Of a stretch of 64,000 bases of DNA, positions 44,033-53,165 are shown piece by piece. The notes below the pieces were generated by a model. The model was not told the DNA's origin, did no database searches, and saw only the letters and a list, made by a program, of their open reading frames with translations. How positions within the stretch are numbered: position 1 is the stretch's first letter; each line of letters begins with the position of its first letter. The DNA comes from Natrinema thermotolerans DSM 11552 (GTDB lineage: Archaea; Halobacteriota; Halobacteria; Halobacteriales; Natrialbaceae), in NCBI GenBank assembly GCA_000337115.1, contig AOIR01000005.1, positions 51,006-115,005 on the forward strand, given 5' to 3'. The translations under genes were made by a program, and so were the position numbers.

Positions 44033-44401
44033 ATGGCCCTCGCTTCGCCAATCGCGGCAGCCGTCGTGTTCGTCGTGAGTCTGCTGATCGGCGCCCTCGG
44101 CATCTACGCCGGGGCGCGGGTCATCGTCGGCCGCGGGGACTACGACCACGCCATCGTCACCGCGTTGATCGGCGCGATCGTCTGGGCGATCGTCGGCTTC
44201 GTCGTCGGCTGGATCCCCCTTCTCGGCCCGCTGCTGGCGCTGGTCGCCTACGTCGGCGTCATCAACTGGCGGTATCCCGGCGACTGGACCGCCGCGGCGA
44301 TGATCGGCCTCGTCGCCTGGGTCACCGTCCTGCTCGTCCTCTATGCCCTCGCCGCGGTCGGGGTCACCGGCTTCGAAGCGGTCGGAGTCCCGGGGCTCTG
44401 A
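44033..44401 (+). CDS. Small hypothetical multi-pass membrane protein
   Basis: The 122-aa product is strongly hydrophobic, with four predicted helices (IAAAVVFVVSLLIGALGIYA; AIVTALIGAIVWAIVGFVVG; LLGPLLALVAYVGVI; MIGLVAWVTVLLVLYALAAV). No domain is recognised. It is convergent with the M20 peptidase gene. The ATG at 44033 is the first in-frame start that gives the membrane protein; the frame is open further upstream without coding character. Confidence 0.7.
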   Translation: MALASPIAAAVVFVVSLLIGALGIYAGARVIVGRGDYDHAIVTALIGAIVWAIVGFVVGWIPLLGPLLALVAYVGVINWRYPGDWTAAAMIGLVAWVTVLLVLYALAAVGVTGFEAVGVPGL

Positions 44402-44427
44402 GTCGCGGACGCACTGCAAACCACCGG

Positions 44428-45540
44428 TCACTCCCCCGGCCACTGCTCCGCCGCCCGCCGGTAGGTCTCCCGACACCGCTCGAGGACGTCGATCGAGACG
44501 CTCTCGTCGTCGGTGTGAGCCTCGCCGGGCTCGGAGGGCCCGTAGATCACGCATTCCGTCCCGGCCTCGGCGAGCCAGCCCGCGTCCGTCGCGTGGGGTT
44601 TCGTCACGAGTTCTGGCTCGCCGGCCTGCGCGGCGTCGGCGGCCGCACGCACCGCGTCGGCGAAGGCCCGGTCCTCGCAGCGCATCGGCGGCAGGTCCTG
44701 GTCGACCACCCACTCGACCCCCTCGAGGTCGGCGACCCGCTCGAGGGCGGCGCGCTCGCCGGGGACCGTCCGCTCGTCGACGGTGACCGTACAGCGGGCG
44801 GGAACGACGTTCATCGCCGACCCGCCCTCGATCTCCGTGACGGTGAGCCGTCCCTCGAGGGTCTCGCCCGCGACGTCGACCGCGGGGACCGCGAGATCGC
44901 GGACCCGATCGACGGCGGCAGTGGCCCGATAGATGGCGTTCTCGCCGGCGTCGGCCTCGCTGGCGTGGGCGGCGGTGCCGCGGGCGGTGATCGTACTCCC
45001 GCGCCGGCCCTTGTGGGCGACGGCGACGTCGGTGACGTCGGGGCCGGAGTAGTTCGTCGAGCCCTCGCCGACCACGGCGTAGTCGGGAGCGAACCCCTCG
45101 TCGATCGCGTATCGGGCACCGACGCCGCCGACCTCCTCGCCGACGAAACTCGCGAAGACGAGTTCCCCGGCCGGGTCGGCCTCGCGGAAGGCCAGCAGGG
45201 CGGCCGCGAGTGCCCCCTTCATGTCAGCCGTACCGCGGCCGTAGAGCCGGCCGTCGCGTTCCTCGACGACGTACTCGCCCGCGTCGTGGCGGGCTCCGGC
45301 GGCGTTCGAGTCCGCATTCGCGACCTGCGACGCCGCCGGCTCCACGACGTCGTGGTGGCCCACCAGCGCCAGCGTCTCCGCACCCGTTCCCGTTCGGGCG
45401 ATGACGTTCCCGGCCTCGTCTCGAGTCACGGCCGCGTCGGTTTCCGTGCGGAGCCAGTCCTCGAGGAAGTCGCCGGCGGCGGTCGCGTCCTCGTGGCTCG
45501 GGATCGCGGCGAGGTCGCGGGTCAGTTCGACGAGCGTCAT
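44428..45540 (-). CDS. M20 family metallopeptidase (ArgE/DapE type)
   Basis: The 370-aa enzyme has M20 di-zinc motifs: GHHDVVEP with the first metal histidine, GRGTADMKG with the bridging aspartate, and FVGEEVGG with the catalytic and metal glutamates. It also has the dimerisation domain (about 165-270). Members deacylate N-acyl amino acids or cleave dipeptides; succinyl-diaminopimelate or acetyl-lysine/ornithine deacylase activity is possible but unassigned. A catalytic set near KPHATDAGWLAEAGTECVIY completes the fold. Confidence 0.88.
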   Translation of the reverse strand: MTLVELTRDLAAIPSHEDATAAGDFLEDWLRTETDAAVTRDEAGNVIARTGTGAETLALVGHHDVVEPAASQVANADSNAAGARHDAGEYVVEERDGRLYGRGTADMKGALAAALLAFREADPAGELVFASFVGEEVGGVGARYAIDEGFAPDYAVVGEGSTNYSGPDVTDVAVAHKGRRGSTITARGTAAHASEADAGENAIYRATAAVDRVRDLAVPAVDVAGETLEGRLTVTEIEGGSAMNVVPARCTVTVDERTVPGERAALERVADLEGVEWVVDQDLPPMRCEDRAFADAVRAAADAAQAGEPELVTKPHATDAGWLAEAGTECVIYGPSEPGEAHTDDESVSIDVLERCRETYRRAAEQWPGE

Positions 45541-45603
45541 GGCCGATCAGTCGACGGCGTCGCTGTTCAGTGCATCGGAACCGGCGGGCGAGTCAGTCGG
45601 GCG

Positions 45604-47250
45604 TTAGTCCATCCGCTCGTAGACCGGTTGCTCCGGCTCGGCCTCCTCGTCGGTGAGCCGGGCGACCGACTGCTGTACCTCACGCAGGCTGGCGGTCTGT
45701 TGCTGGCTCGCCGCCGCGACCGATTCCGCGGCGCTGGCGACCTTATCGGCCGACTGCGAGAGATCCGCGAGCGTCTCGGCCGTCGTCTCGACCCCGTGGG
45801 CCTGCTGGTCGGCCGCGCTCGCGACGTCTTCCATGCCGGTGGCCGTCGATTCGGCCGCATCGTGGATCTCCTCGAGCGAGTCGATCGTCTCCCGAACGCG
45901 ATCGGTCCCGGTGTCGACGCGAGCGACGGTTTCCTCCGTCGTCGCAACCGTCGCCGCCGCGTCCTCGCGGACGGCTTCGACGGCGTCTTCGATCTCCGCG
46001 AGGTCGTCTTTCGTCTGCTCGGCGAACGACCGCACTTCCCCCGCGATGACGCCCATGGTCTCGCTGGCCTGGTCGCCCGACCGGGAGGACTCGATCTTGG
46101 CGTTGGCCGCCAGCACCGTCGTTCGCTCGGCGAGGTCGTCGAGCCGATCGACGATCTCGTCGATCTGGTCGGTCCGGGCCGCGAGCCCGTCGACCGCCTC
46201 GGCGACGCGGTCGGTCGCGTCCTCGATGGCCTCGAGTTCGTCCAACGCGTCGTCGGCCGCCTCGACGCCCTCGGCCGCGAGGCGCTCGGTCCGGTCGCTC
46301 TCCTCGCTGACCTCGTCGGCGACGCTTGCGACCTCCTCGACGGCGGCGCTGACCTCGTCGAGTTCGCGGGCGGCCTGCGTGATGCCCGCGGCCTGGGACT
46401 CCGTGTGGTCGCTGATCGCTTCGGCGCGTTTCGAAACGGCTTCGCTGGCATCGTACAGCTCTCCGAGCGGCGTCTGCACGTCCGTTTCGACCTCCTCGGC
46501 GAGGCGCTTCCGGCGCTCGATCGACTCCTCGAGGCGCTGTGCGTAGGAGTCGACGTACGTGTCGGTCGCGACCTGCATATCGAGGTTGATGATCCGCAAC
46601 AGCGAGAGGACGTCCATCATGCCCTCGTCGATGGCGTCCCTGACGGCCCGCTCGAACGACTCCTCGAGGCCGTCGTCATTGTCCCCGTCCTCGCCGCCCA
46701 GTCCGAGTGCGCCGACGAACCGGCCGAGGCCGCCCCCGTCCTGTTCGGCCTCGCGCTCGGCGGCCCACTCCTCGATGGCGTCGACGACCTGTGCCTGGAC
46801 GCGCTCGTTCATCCGCGACAGGAGGAGATCGTAGTAGACACCGTACTGCCCCACGTAGTGTTTCAGGGGCATATCGAGCATCTCGTGGAGCTTGCCGATC
46901 CGGGTCCGGTTCTCGAAGTACGACTGATCGTAGTCGCCGGTCGCCAGCGAGACGAGATACGCCTGCTGGGTCCGTTTGAGCGCGTCGATCCCCTTCGGCG
47001 AGCGGTCGACGATCCCCCGGGTCTGCTCGTACTCGAGGACGTTGTCGTAGAAGTCGTCGGCGATCGTCTCCGAATTGGCCCGCAAGAGCGGCTCGAGGTC
47101 GGCCAGCCGGCGCTCGTCGGCCTCGTCGAACCCGATGAACTCCTTGCGCCACGCGATTTCGTCTTCGTCGAGCCCGATCCGATCGATGAGGTCGTCGACG
47201 TCGAGAAAGCCGTTGAGTCCACCCTGGCCGAACGTCTCCTGCGGTTGCAT
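45604..47250 (-). CDS. hemAT: HemAT-type globin-coupled aerotaxis transducer
   Basis: The 548-aa protein joins a globin sensor domain (about 1-190) to an MCP signalling domain and has no membrane segment, the known layout of HemAT. H122 in RIGKLHEMLD aligns with the proximal heme histidine of HemAT (His123 in Bacillus). The C-terminal half contains the conserved hairpin tip (VLAANAKIESSRSGDQASET ... AGEVRSFAEQTKDDLAEIED) that contacts CheA/CheW. It senses oxygen and steers swimming; the genes for the chemotaxis core are outside the window. ATG 47250 is preferred over an upstream open stretch. Confidence 0.9.
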   Translation of the reverse strand: MQPQETFGQGGLNGFLDVDDLIDRIGLDEDEIAWRKEFIGFDEADERRLADLEPLLRANSETIADDFYDNVLEYEQTRGIVDRSPKGIDALKRTQQAYLVSLATGDYDQSYFENRTRIGKLHEMLDMPLKHYVGQYGVYYDLLLSRMNERVQAQVVDAIEEWAAEREAEQDGGGLGRFVGALGLGGEDGDNDDGLEESFERAVRDAIDEGMMDVLSLLRIINLDMQVATDTYVDSYAQRLEESIERRKRLAEEVETDVQTPLGELYDASEAVSKRAEAISDHTESQAAGITQAARELDEVSAAVEEVASVADEVSEESDRTERLAAEGVEAADDALDELEAIEDATDRVAEAVDGLAARTDQIDEIVDRLDDLAERTTVLAANAKIESSRSGDQASETMGVIAGEVRSFAEQTKDDLAEIEDAVEAVREDAAATVATTEETVARVDTGTDRVRETIDSLEEIHDAAESTATGMEDVASAADQQAHGVETTAETLADLSQSADKVASAAESVAAASQQQTASLREVQQSVARLTDEEAEPEQPVYERMD

Positions 47251-47374
47251 GGCGGAAACGTGTTCGGTCGGTTCATTAAGTTCCGTGAGTGTTCCCGCGG
47301 AATAGGAATTGGACGCGAGTTCCGAAGAAAGCGTGGGGAACGGGATCGAACGGCACGGAGCCGCTGTGAACACC

Positions 47375-47382
47375 CTTATAGG
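47375..47382 (+). promoter_or_regulatory. TATA box of the PIN-ATPase gene
   Basis: CTTATAGG is centred 26 nt upstream of the ATG at 47404, as for a leaderless transcript. It lies in the 153-bp region shared with divergent hemAT. Confidence 0.65.
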
Positions 47383-47403
47383 CGTACGTCGACCAGTTTA
47401 CGT

Positions 47404-49278
47404 ATGAACGTCGTGCCGGATACGAGCGTGGTCATCGACGGCCGCGTCTCGGCGACAATCGAAGACGGGCAGTTCGAGGGAGCGACGATCTGTGTCCCCG
47501 AGGCAGTCGTCGCGGAACTCGAGGCGCAGGCAAACGACGGGATCGACAGCGGCTGGGACGGTCTCGAGGAACTCCAGCGGCTGGCCGAGTTGGCCGACGA
47601 CGGCGTCGTCGACCTCGAGTACGTCGGCGAGCGGCCCAACGCCATCGAGCGGGGCCACGCCTCCGAGGGCGAGATCGACGCCCTCATCCGGGACCTCGCG
47701 GAGGAGCTGGAGGCGACCTTCGTCACTAGCGACGTCGTCCAGGCCGAGGTCGCACAGGCCAAAGGGCTCGACGTCGAACACGTCTCCCCCGAGGTACGGG
47801 AAGTCGGGACGCTCGCCGTCGAGGAGTTCTTCGACGAGCAGACGATGAGCGTCCACCTCAAGACCGACACCGTCCCCAAAGCAAAGCGGGGCGAACTCGG
47901 CGCGATGGTCTACGAGCCGATCGCCGACGAACCCACCGACGAGGCGACGATGGACGAGTACGCCCGCGAGGTCGTCGACGGTGCCAAGGAGTCCCCGGAC
48001 GGCTTCATCGAACTCTCCGAACCGGGCATGAAGATCGTCCAGTTCCGCGACTACCGGATCGCGATCGGCCGACCGCCGTTCTCGGACGGCATCGAGATCA
48101 CCGCCGTCCGGCCGATCGCACAGACCGACATCGAGGACTACGAACACGCCGACGAACTCAAAGAACGACTGCTCGAGCGCCAGCGCGGCGTCCTGATCTC
48201 GGGGGCACCCGGGGCGGGGAAGTCGACGTTCGCGCAGGCGGTCGCCCGCTACATCGCGGATCACGACTACTCGGTCAAGACCATGGAGAAGCCGCGTGAC
48301 CTGCAGGTCGGCCCCGACATCACCCAGTACACGGAACTGGGCGGCGAGATGGCCAAGACCGCCGACGCCCTGCTGATGGTCCGACCGGACTACACGATCT
48401 ACGACGAGGTCCGCAAGACCGACGACTTCGAGGTCTTCGCGGACATGCGCCTGGCCGGCGTCGGCATGCTCGGCGTCGTCCACGCGACGCGGCCGATCGA
48501 CGCCCTCCAGCGCCTGGTCGGCCGGGTCGAACTCGGGATGATTCCACAGGTCGTCGACACCGTCGTCTACATCGAGGCCGGCGAGGTCGAGACGGTCTAC
48601 GACGTGAAGACGGAGGTCAAGGTCCCCGCGGGGCTCACGGAAGAGGACCTCGCGCGGCCGGTCATTCAGGTCACGAACTTCCGGACCGGCGAGCCCGAGT
48701 ACGAGATCTACACCTTCAACCGCCAGGTCGTCACCGTCCCGCTGAACGACGAGGACGGCGGCCCCGGCACCGAGTCCGGCGTCGACCGGATCGCGAAACA
48801 GGAGATCGAGCGCGAGATCCGCTCGATCGCGCGGGGCTACGTCGACGTCGAACTCAAGAGCCAGGACAAGGCCGTCGTCTACGTCGAGGAGGACGACATC
48901 TCGAGCGTCATCGGCAAGGGCGGCGGTCGGATCACCGACGTCGAGAACCGGCTGGGGATCGACATCGACGTCCGGACCCACGACGAGAACCCCAACTACG
49001 GCGCGGGCGGCGGTGGCGGCGGTGCCAGCGCGAACGGCGGCGGTGGCGGCTCCCAGGCCGGCCAGATGGTGCAGCCGGAGATCACCTCCCGGCACATCGT
49101 CATCCCGGTCGACGGCAACCACGGCGAAACCGTCGAGATTCAGGCCGGCGGCGAGTACCTGTTTACAGCGACGGTGAGCCGCGGCGGCGAGATTCAGGTC
49201 TCGAGAGGGAGCGGGATCGCGGAGGAACTCGAGCGGGCGATCGACCGGAAGGATCCAGTGACGGTCGTTCCCTCGTAG
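47404..49278 (+). CDS. PIN domain-ATPase-KH protein (PINA family)
   Basis: The 624-aa protein joins three parts: a PIN nuclease-like domain (1-140, with acidic residues D6, E39, D92 and D110), a type II/IV secretion-like ATPase with Walker A GAPGAGKST at 267-275, and a KH RNA-binding domain (SSVIGKGGGRITDVENRLGI, about 505-530). A Gly-rich linker and a further beta domain follow. The archaeal PINA family is reported to form hexamers with ATPase activity and to work with the Holliday junction resolvase Hjc. Only the last 624 codons of a much longer open frame are the gene. Confidence 0.92.
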   Translation: MNVVPDTSVVIDGRVSATIEDGQFEGATICVPEAVVAELEAQANDGIDSGWDGLEELQRLAELADDGVVDLEYVGERPNAIERGHASEGEIDALIRDLAEELEATFVTSDVVQAEVAQAKGLDVEHVSPEVREVGTLAVEEFFDEQTMSVHLKTDTVPKAKRGELGAMVYEPIADEPTDEATMDEYAREVVDGAKESPDGFIELSEPGMKIVQFRDYRIAIGRPPFSDGIEITAVRPIAQTDIEDYEHADELKERLLERQRGVLISGAPGAGKSTFAQAVARYIADHDYSVKTMEKPRDLQVGPDITQYTELGGEMAKTADALLMVRPDYTIYDEVRKTDDFEVFADMRLAGVGMLGVVHATRPIDALQRLVGRVELGMIPQVVDTVVYIEAGEVETVYDVKTEVKVPAGLTEEDLARPVIQVTNFRTGEPEYEIYTFNRQVVTVPLNDEDGGPGTESGVDRIAKQEIEREIRSIARGYVDVELKSQDKAVVYVEEDDISSVIGKGGGRITDVENRLGIDIDVRTHDENPNYGAGGGGGGASANGGGGGSQAGQMVQPEITSRHIVIPVDGNHGETVEIQAGGEYLFTATVSRGGEIQVSRGSGIAEELERAIDRKDPVTVVPS

Positions 49279-49335
49279 GGAACCGACCGTGAACGAGCGG
49301 AGCGAGTGAGCGGCTTTTGGGTCTAGATTTTTTCG
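49261..49335 (+). terminator. Hairpin across the stop codon plus T-rich terminator repeat
   Basis: ACGGTCGTTCCCT (49261-49273) pairs with AGGGAACCGACCGT (49277-49290) as 13 bp with one bulge; the TAG stop (49276-49278) lies in the loop and stem edge. It is followed by a GAGCGA-rich stretch and the T-runs CTTTTGGG and GATTTTTTCG (49313-49334), a shortened copy of the terminator-like repeat seen after etfA and the radical SAM gene. Confidence 0.65.
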
Positions 49336-49355
49336 CGAGCGACCGGCGTCTCGAC

Positions 49356-50417
49356 TCAGGGTGACCAGATCCCCGCTTCTCGATCGAGCAGCGCGACCAC
49401 GACGACGTGGGGAAGCGTCAGCACGGCGATCGCGACTAGATAGACCGCGAGGACGTCGGGGACGGTTGCGGGCGTCCGGGGGACGGCGAACCAGATACCG
49501 ACGAGGACGCCCAGCGCGGCGACGGTCAGCGGCGTCGCGTCCCTGGCGAAACACCGGAAGGCGGTCCGGGTCGCTCCGCGCTCGAGGGCCGCGCTGGCGA
49601 CGGGATCAACGAGCATCGTTCTGAGGACGTGCCGGAGCGAGTGCCAGAAACAGAAATAGAGCCCGATGGCGAGGATCGGCGGGACGGTGGCGAAGAAGCC
49701 GACGAGGCCGATCGTCTCCGCGGCGTCGACGAGCCACGGCCGCCGCTCGCCGGGGCTCGTTCGGCCGAGTCCGAGGGCGAGCGAGAGTGCAATCAGGGAT
49801 CCGAATCCGACCGCCACGGCCGCCCGAACCGGCGGTTCGAAGAGGGGCTCGAGCGCGGTCGCCGCGCCGGGGTCGAACAGTCCGACGATCGTCTCGGCGA
49901 CGAACGCGTACTGTGCCGGAAAGGCGACCAGCGGGACGAGCATCGGGAGACCGCCCCTGACGAGGAGGGCAAGCAGTCGACTGGCCCGCGTCTCGAGGTG
50001 GTCGGCACCGAGGAACTCGAGAAGCACATAGACGTCACCCTGCCCCCAGTGGACGAGCGTGACGAGGAGAAACAGGACGAACGCGGCGACGGGCGCGAGA
50101 ACCCAGACGAGGGCGTAGGCGGATCCGAAGAGCAGGTAGAGGACGCCGATGGACGCGAGCGATCGCGGCGTTACCGGGTTGTCTCGAGCCCGCGGTACCA
50201 CGAGGTGGTCGACGGCACCGTGGGGGAGTCCGAGAACGAGGACGCTGAGCGCCAGCGGCACGTACTGGTAGACGAGCGGCGGCGACCCAAACGCGATCGT
50301 CGCTACGGCAGCGACGGCAAGCGACGAACCGAAACCGAGGGTCAGCCGAGCGGCTCGCGATCGGCTTTCGGCGCTCGCTCGCAGGTCGGCGCGCCGATCG
50401 ATCGCGTCACCGGTCAT
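49356..50417 (-). CDS. blh: Brp/Blh family beta-carotene 15,15'-dioxygenase (retinal synthesis)
   Basis: This 353-aa membrane enzyme has about ten helices and the family's iron-binding histidines in GLPHGAVDHL, TLVHWGQGD, CFWHSLRHVL and LTLPHVVVV. Brp/Blh enzymes cleave beta-carotene into two retinals, the chromophore of the rhodopsin encoded at 51444. It overlaps the lycopene cyclase gene by 11 nt, so the two are translationally coupled. An Ala/Arg-rich stretch of about 25 residues leads the protein. Confidence 0.93.
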   Translation of the reverse strand: MTGDAIDRRADLRASAESRSRAARLTLGFGSSLAVAAVATIAFGSPPLVYQYVPLALSVLVLGLPHGAVDHLVVPRARDNPVTPRSLASIGVLYLLFGSAYALVWVLAPVAAFVLFLLVTLVHWGQGDVYVLLEFLGADHLETRASRLLALLVRGGLPMLVPLVAFPAQYAFVAETIVGLFDPGAATALEPLFEPPVRAAVAVGFGSLIALSLALGLGRTSPGERRPWLVDAAETIGLVGFFATVPPILAIGLYFCFWHSLRHVLRTMLVDPVASAALERGATRTAFRCFARDATPLTVAALGVLVGIWFAVPRTPATVPDVLAVYLVAIAVLTLPHVVVVALLDREAGIWSP

Positions 50418-51189
50418 CGGAATTCGTCGGAAGCCGCGGTGATGCGCTCGGCCACGCCGAAGCGGCGCCGATTCGATCGAGGAGCCAGACGTACATGGTG
50501 ATCCCCTGGACGACGAAGAGGTTGGTCACGAGGAAAAACAGCGCCTCCTCGATCGGGAGCCCGAGGAGTGCGTACCCGGTAGTGTGGGTATCGGAAATGA
50601 CCCAGACGCCGAGTTCGATCGCGATCCGGTCGACGACCCAGAGGTACAGCGTCGGGACGGCGATCGCGACCAGCAGCGACCGGCGAACGTCCCACAGGTA
50701 CGTCAGCCCGAACCCCCACTGGATGGCGAGGACCGGCCCGGCCCAGAGGAACAACCAACCGAGATAGGACGTCGAGATATCGCCGAGCAGCAGCAGGCCG
50801 ACGACGGCGATCGCCAGCCCGCCGGCGACGCCGAGCAGGCGATGGAGTCGGGGGATCGCCAGCGATCGATCGGCGCTCGGTCGTACCTGAAACAGCCAGA
50901 GCGCCGTCAGTATCGGCTGAAGAACGAAAAAGAGGTACTCCTCGATCGGCGTATACCAGACGGTCGCGAGGACGGCACCGTCCCCGTACCACCAGACGCC
51001 GGCGGGGATGAGGCGGTTCGTAAACGGTGTCGTATAGACGACGGCGAGGGCGATCATGATCACGAGACCCGAGAGGGGGCGAACGCCCCACCAGGCGCGA
51101 TCACGCCGAACCGCGAGCCATCCCAGAATCAGGATTGGCGGTAGCAGCAAGGTGAGGTGGATTCCGAAGTACGTAAGCGGGGAGATCAT
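50407..51189 (-). CDS. crtY: Lycopene beta-cyclase (CrtYcd-type)
   Basis: The 260-aa protein has seven or so membrane helices and two copies of the cyclase domain signature, TPIEEYLFF in the first half and LPIEEALFF in the second, as in archaeal cyclases in which CrtYc and CrtYd are fused. It converts lycopene to beta-carotene, the substrate of the Brp/Blh enzyme encoded by the overlapping next gene. This links carotenoid supply to retinal formation and then to the opsin 254 bp upstream on the same strand. Confidence 0.93.
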   Translation of the reverse strand: MISPLTYFGIHLTLLLPPILILGWLAVRRDRAWWGVRPLSGLVIMIALAVVYTTPFTNRLIPAGVWWYGDGAVLATVWYTPIEEYLFFVLQPILTALWLFQVRPSADRSLAIPRLHRLLGVAGGLAIAVVGLLLLGDISTSYLGWLFLWAGPVLAIQWGFGLTYLWDVRRSLLVAIAVPTLYLWVVDRIAIELGVWVISDTHTTGYALLGLPIEEALFFLVTNLFVVQGITMYVWLLDRIGAASAWPSASPRLPTNSDDR

Positions 51190-51443
51190 GGGCGTATCGG
51201 CGGTCTCTGTCAGTGACCAGCGGGAGCCGGGACCGCCGTGACCGACATTACGGACGGGAGCGGAATACTGCCGCGTCCATACTGGTTAGGGTCGATCGGC
51301 CGTCGTCGTACCCGCGGCCGCATAGCTCCGCTCGAGGGCGTCGTCCGGCGGGAACTCGCGTTCGAACCGGCAAACGAAACCGACCGCGGGTCGGCCACGG
51401 GACAGCCCCGCGAAGCCGACCATCAGGCGTCGATGCTGTGTTC
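51190..51443. other. Gap between bop and crtY
   Basis: These 254 bp hold no convincing gene; open frames here look like shadows without a start context. No clear TATA box directly precedes crtY on the minus strand, so crtY and blh may be read from the bop promoter, or from a weak promoter I cannot identify. Confidence 0.4.
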
Positions 51444-52196
51444 TCAGGCCGGCGCGGCCGTCGGCGTAACGACCCGCTCGAGGACGGAGCGGCTCCGGAG
51501 CAGGACCACGCCGAATCCGACCTTCGCCGAGAGGTCGAGTACCATGAACGCGGCGGTCTCCCAGTACAGCGGGAGGATGCCGAACGTCCCCTCCGTACCG
51601 AGGATCCAGACCACCGGGTAGAGGAGCCACAGCACGATGACCAGGTTGCGCAGCCGACCGAACAGCGACGCGACTTCGGGGGACTGACCGCGCGCGTCCT
51701 TAGAGAGCGTTCCGACGAGGACGTACAGCAGGGCGAGCAGGGCGCCGGTGCTGATACCCCACCAGGCGATCCGGGTGCCCGGGGTGGCGGCGAACGCCGC
51801 GATCATGCCGGTCCCGATCATGAACACGTCGAGTCCGATCAGCGTCGCGATCGTGTTTCGGTTCGCCCCTGCCAGCAGTCCGAGGTCGAGCAGCAGCAAC
51901 GGCGTCGTGAACAGCCAATCGGCGTAGCGCGCCCAGTAGATCGTGAGCGCCTCGTCGCCGACTACGACTTCGGTGACGCCGAAGCCGGTCGCCATCGCGA
52001 AGTACATCGCAGCGGCGATGGTCGTAATGAAGGTCGTAATGATGTAGAACTCCTGCATCTTCCGGTCGCGAACGCCACGTCCGCGCCCGACGAAGTACAG
52101 GGTTCCGAGGGTCATTCCGATCGTGCCGATCCACAGCCAAATGGATTCTGGGCCAACTGTTGCGGCCATGGTGATTGCTATGAAGGGACAATACAT
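51444..52196 (-). CDS. bop: Bacteriorhodopsin-type proton pump (deltarhodopsin-like)
   Basis: The 250-aa seven-helix retinal protein keeps all proton-pump residues: D93 and D104 in [18 protein letters not shown] (BR Asp85 and Asp96), release glutamates E202 and E213, and Schiff-base lysine K225 in [10 protein letters not shown]. With retinal it pumps protons outward in light, feeding the A-ATPase. From memory it is nearly identical to Haloterrigena deltarhodopsin. I start at ATG 52196 because nine residues (MYCPFIAIT) then precede [11 protein letters not shown], the same length of leader as in that protein; ATG 52169 is the alternative. Confidence 0.95.
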   Translation of the reverse strand: MYCPFIAITMAATVGPESIWLWIGTIGMTLGTLYFVGRGRGVRDRKMQEFYIITTFITTIAAAMYFAMATGFGVTEVVVGDEALTIYWARYADWLFTTPLLLLDLGLLAGANRNTIATLIGLDVFMIGTGMIAAFAATPGTRIAWWGISTGALLALLYVLVGTLSKDARGQSPEVASLFGRLRNLVIVLWLLYPVVWILGTEGTFGILPLYWETAAFMVLDLSAKVGFGVVLLRSRSVLERVVTPTAAPA

Positions 52197-52211
52197 ACCG
52201 CTTGAGCCTAA

Positions 52212-52220
52212 CGAAAATAA
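52212..52220 (-). promoter_or_regulatory. Probable TATA box of bop
   Basis: TTATTTTCG on the minus strand is the only AT-rich core element close to the start codons. Its spacing (about 21 nt to ATG 52196, 48 nt to ATG 52169) fits neither start perfectly. I did not find the ACTAGTTGGG-like upstream activator known from Halobacterium bop. Confidence 0.45.
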
Positions 52221-52335
52221 CACCCATCGTAGCGTGTATGTCAAGAAATTCGACGTGGAGAGTGAAACCGCAGCGTATTTTGGGGTGTTCTGTGTCCGAT
52301 CGCATACCCCGAGACCGAAACACCCGCCACAACCG

Positions 52336-52935
52336 ATGACTTCGCCTGATCCGAACGATCCGATCGCGGACGCACTCCTCGGTGAATCAACGTACGAACG
52401 ACTCAGAGTCGAGCGATACGCGCTGATCAAGCGCCGAATTCCGCAAAAGCTCGTCTATCAGAGCGGCCTGCTGTTTGCGATCGCACTCGTCGTTCCGATC
52501 GTCGCCACCTATCCGTCGTCGGTACAAGCGACGTTTCCGGGCGGCGACCCGTTATGGTCGTCGCCGCTGGTCCTCTGGGTCGGTGTCTACGCCGGCGGCA
52601 TCGAATTGGGGACTGCAGCCTGTCTCGTCGCGGTAGCGATCGCACGTCGGCGGTACGAACACTCACTCTCGGAGTCGCAGGTACATGCGCTGCTAAACGT
52701 CGAGGACGTGGCCTCGATGTTCGGACTGGCAACTGGCGGCTTCGCGATCCTGATCACGGTTGGGTTCTTCCTGCTCGGCCACGCCGGCGCCGAGACCGTC
52801 AGCGCGGTCGTCGAATCCGCGCCGCGAAACCCCTACGGACAGACCGGCATCTCGGTCCCCGTAATCGTCGTCGGTGCCGCGGCGGCGATCAGTTCCTGTG
52901 TCGTCTACGCCGTCGGTCGATATCTCTCCTCGTAG
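52336..52935 (+). CDS. Four-helix membrane protein divergent from bop
   Basis: The 199-aa product has an acidic/basic N-terminal region ([20 protein letters not shown], then [10 protein letters not shown]) and four membrane helices ([75 protein letters not shown]). Its start is 140 bp from the bop start, back to back. Halobacterium bop also has small linked genes of unclear role (blp, bap), but I cannot establish homology by eye. A TATA-like GTATTTTGG lies at about 52272-52280. ATG 52336 gives a clean N-terminus. Confidence 0.7.
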   Translation: MTSPDPNDPIADALLGESTYERLRVERYALIKRRIPQKLVYQSGLLFAIALVVPIVATYPSSVQATFPGGDPLWSSPLVLWVGVYAGGIELGTAACLVAVAIARRRYEHSLSESQVHALLNVEDVASMFGLATGGFAILITVGFFLLGHAGAETVSAVVESAPRNPYGQTGISVPVIVVGAAAAISSCVVYAVGRYLSS

Positions 52936-53165
52936 GAAGCGACGACCCTCCCGACCGGTGACCATCGGTCCGGTCGAGTGGGAGACTACGATCGGACGAA
53001 ACGGAGACGCCTGCGTGGGGAAAGTGGACACATGATCATCCGATTCCCCAGATGCCAGACCATGTGCATCGACGACACGGACATTGTAACTAGGTGTTTA
53101 AGGATTAGATTCATATAGAAGACAATCGTCTGCATTCGGTGTGAACAACGGAGTGATTCCAACGG

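Noticed and set aside
44515-47403. A 963-codon upstream extension in frame with the PIN-ATPase gene
   Set aside because: It runs antisense through the M20 peptidase and hemAT genes. The real gene starts at ATG 47404, supported by a TATA box 26 nt upstream and by the PIN domain start.
51238-51621. A 127-codon plus-strand frame overlapping the bop 3' end
   Set aside because: Most of it is antisense to bop, and the part in the bop-crtY gap shows no recognisable product.
52221-52335. Bat-type upstream activator for bop
   Set aside because: No ACTAGTTGGG-like sequence was found upstream of the TATA-like element on the minus strand.
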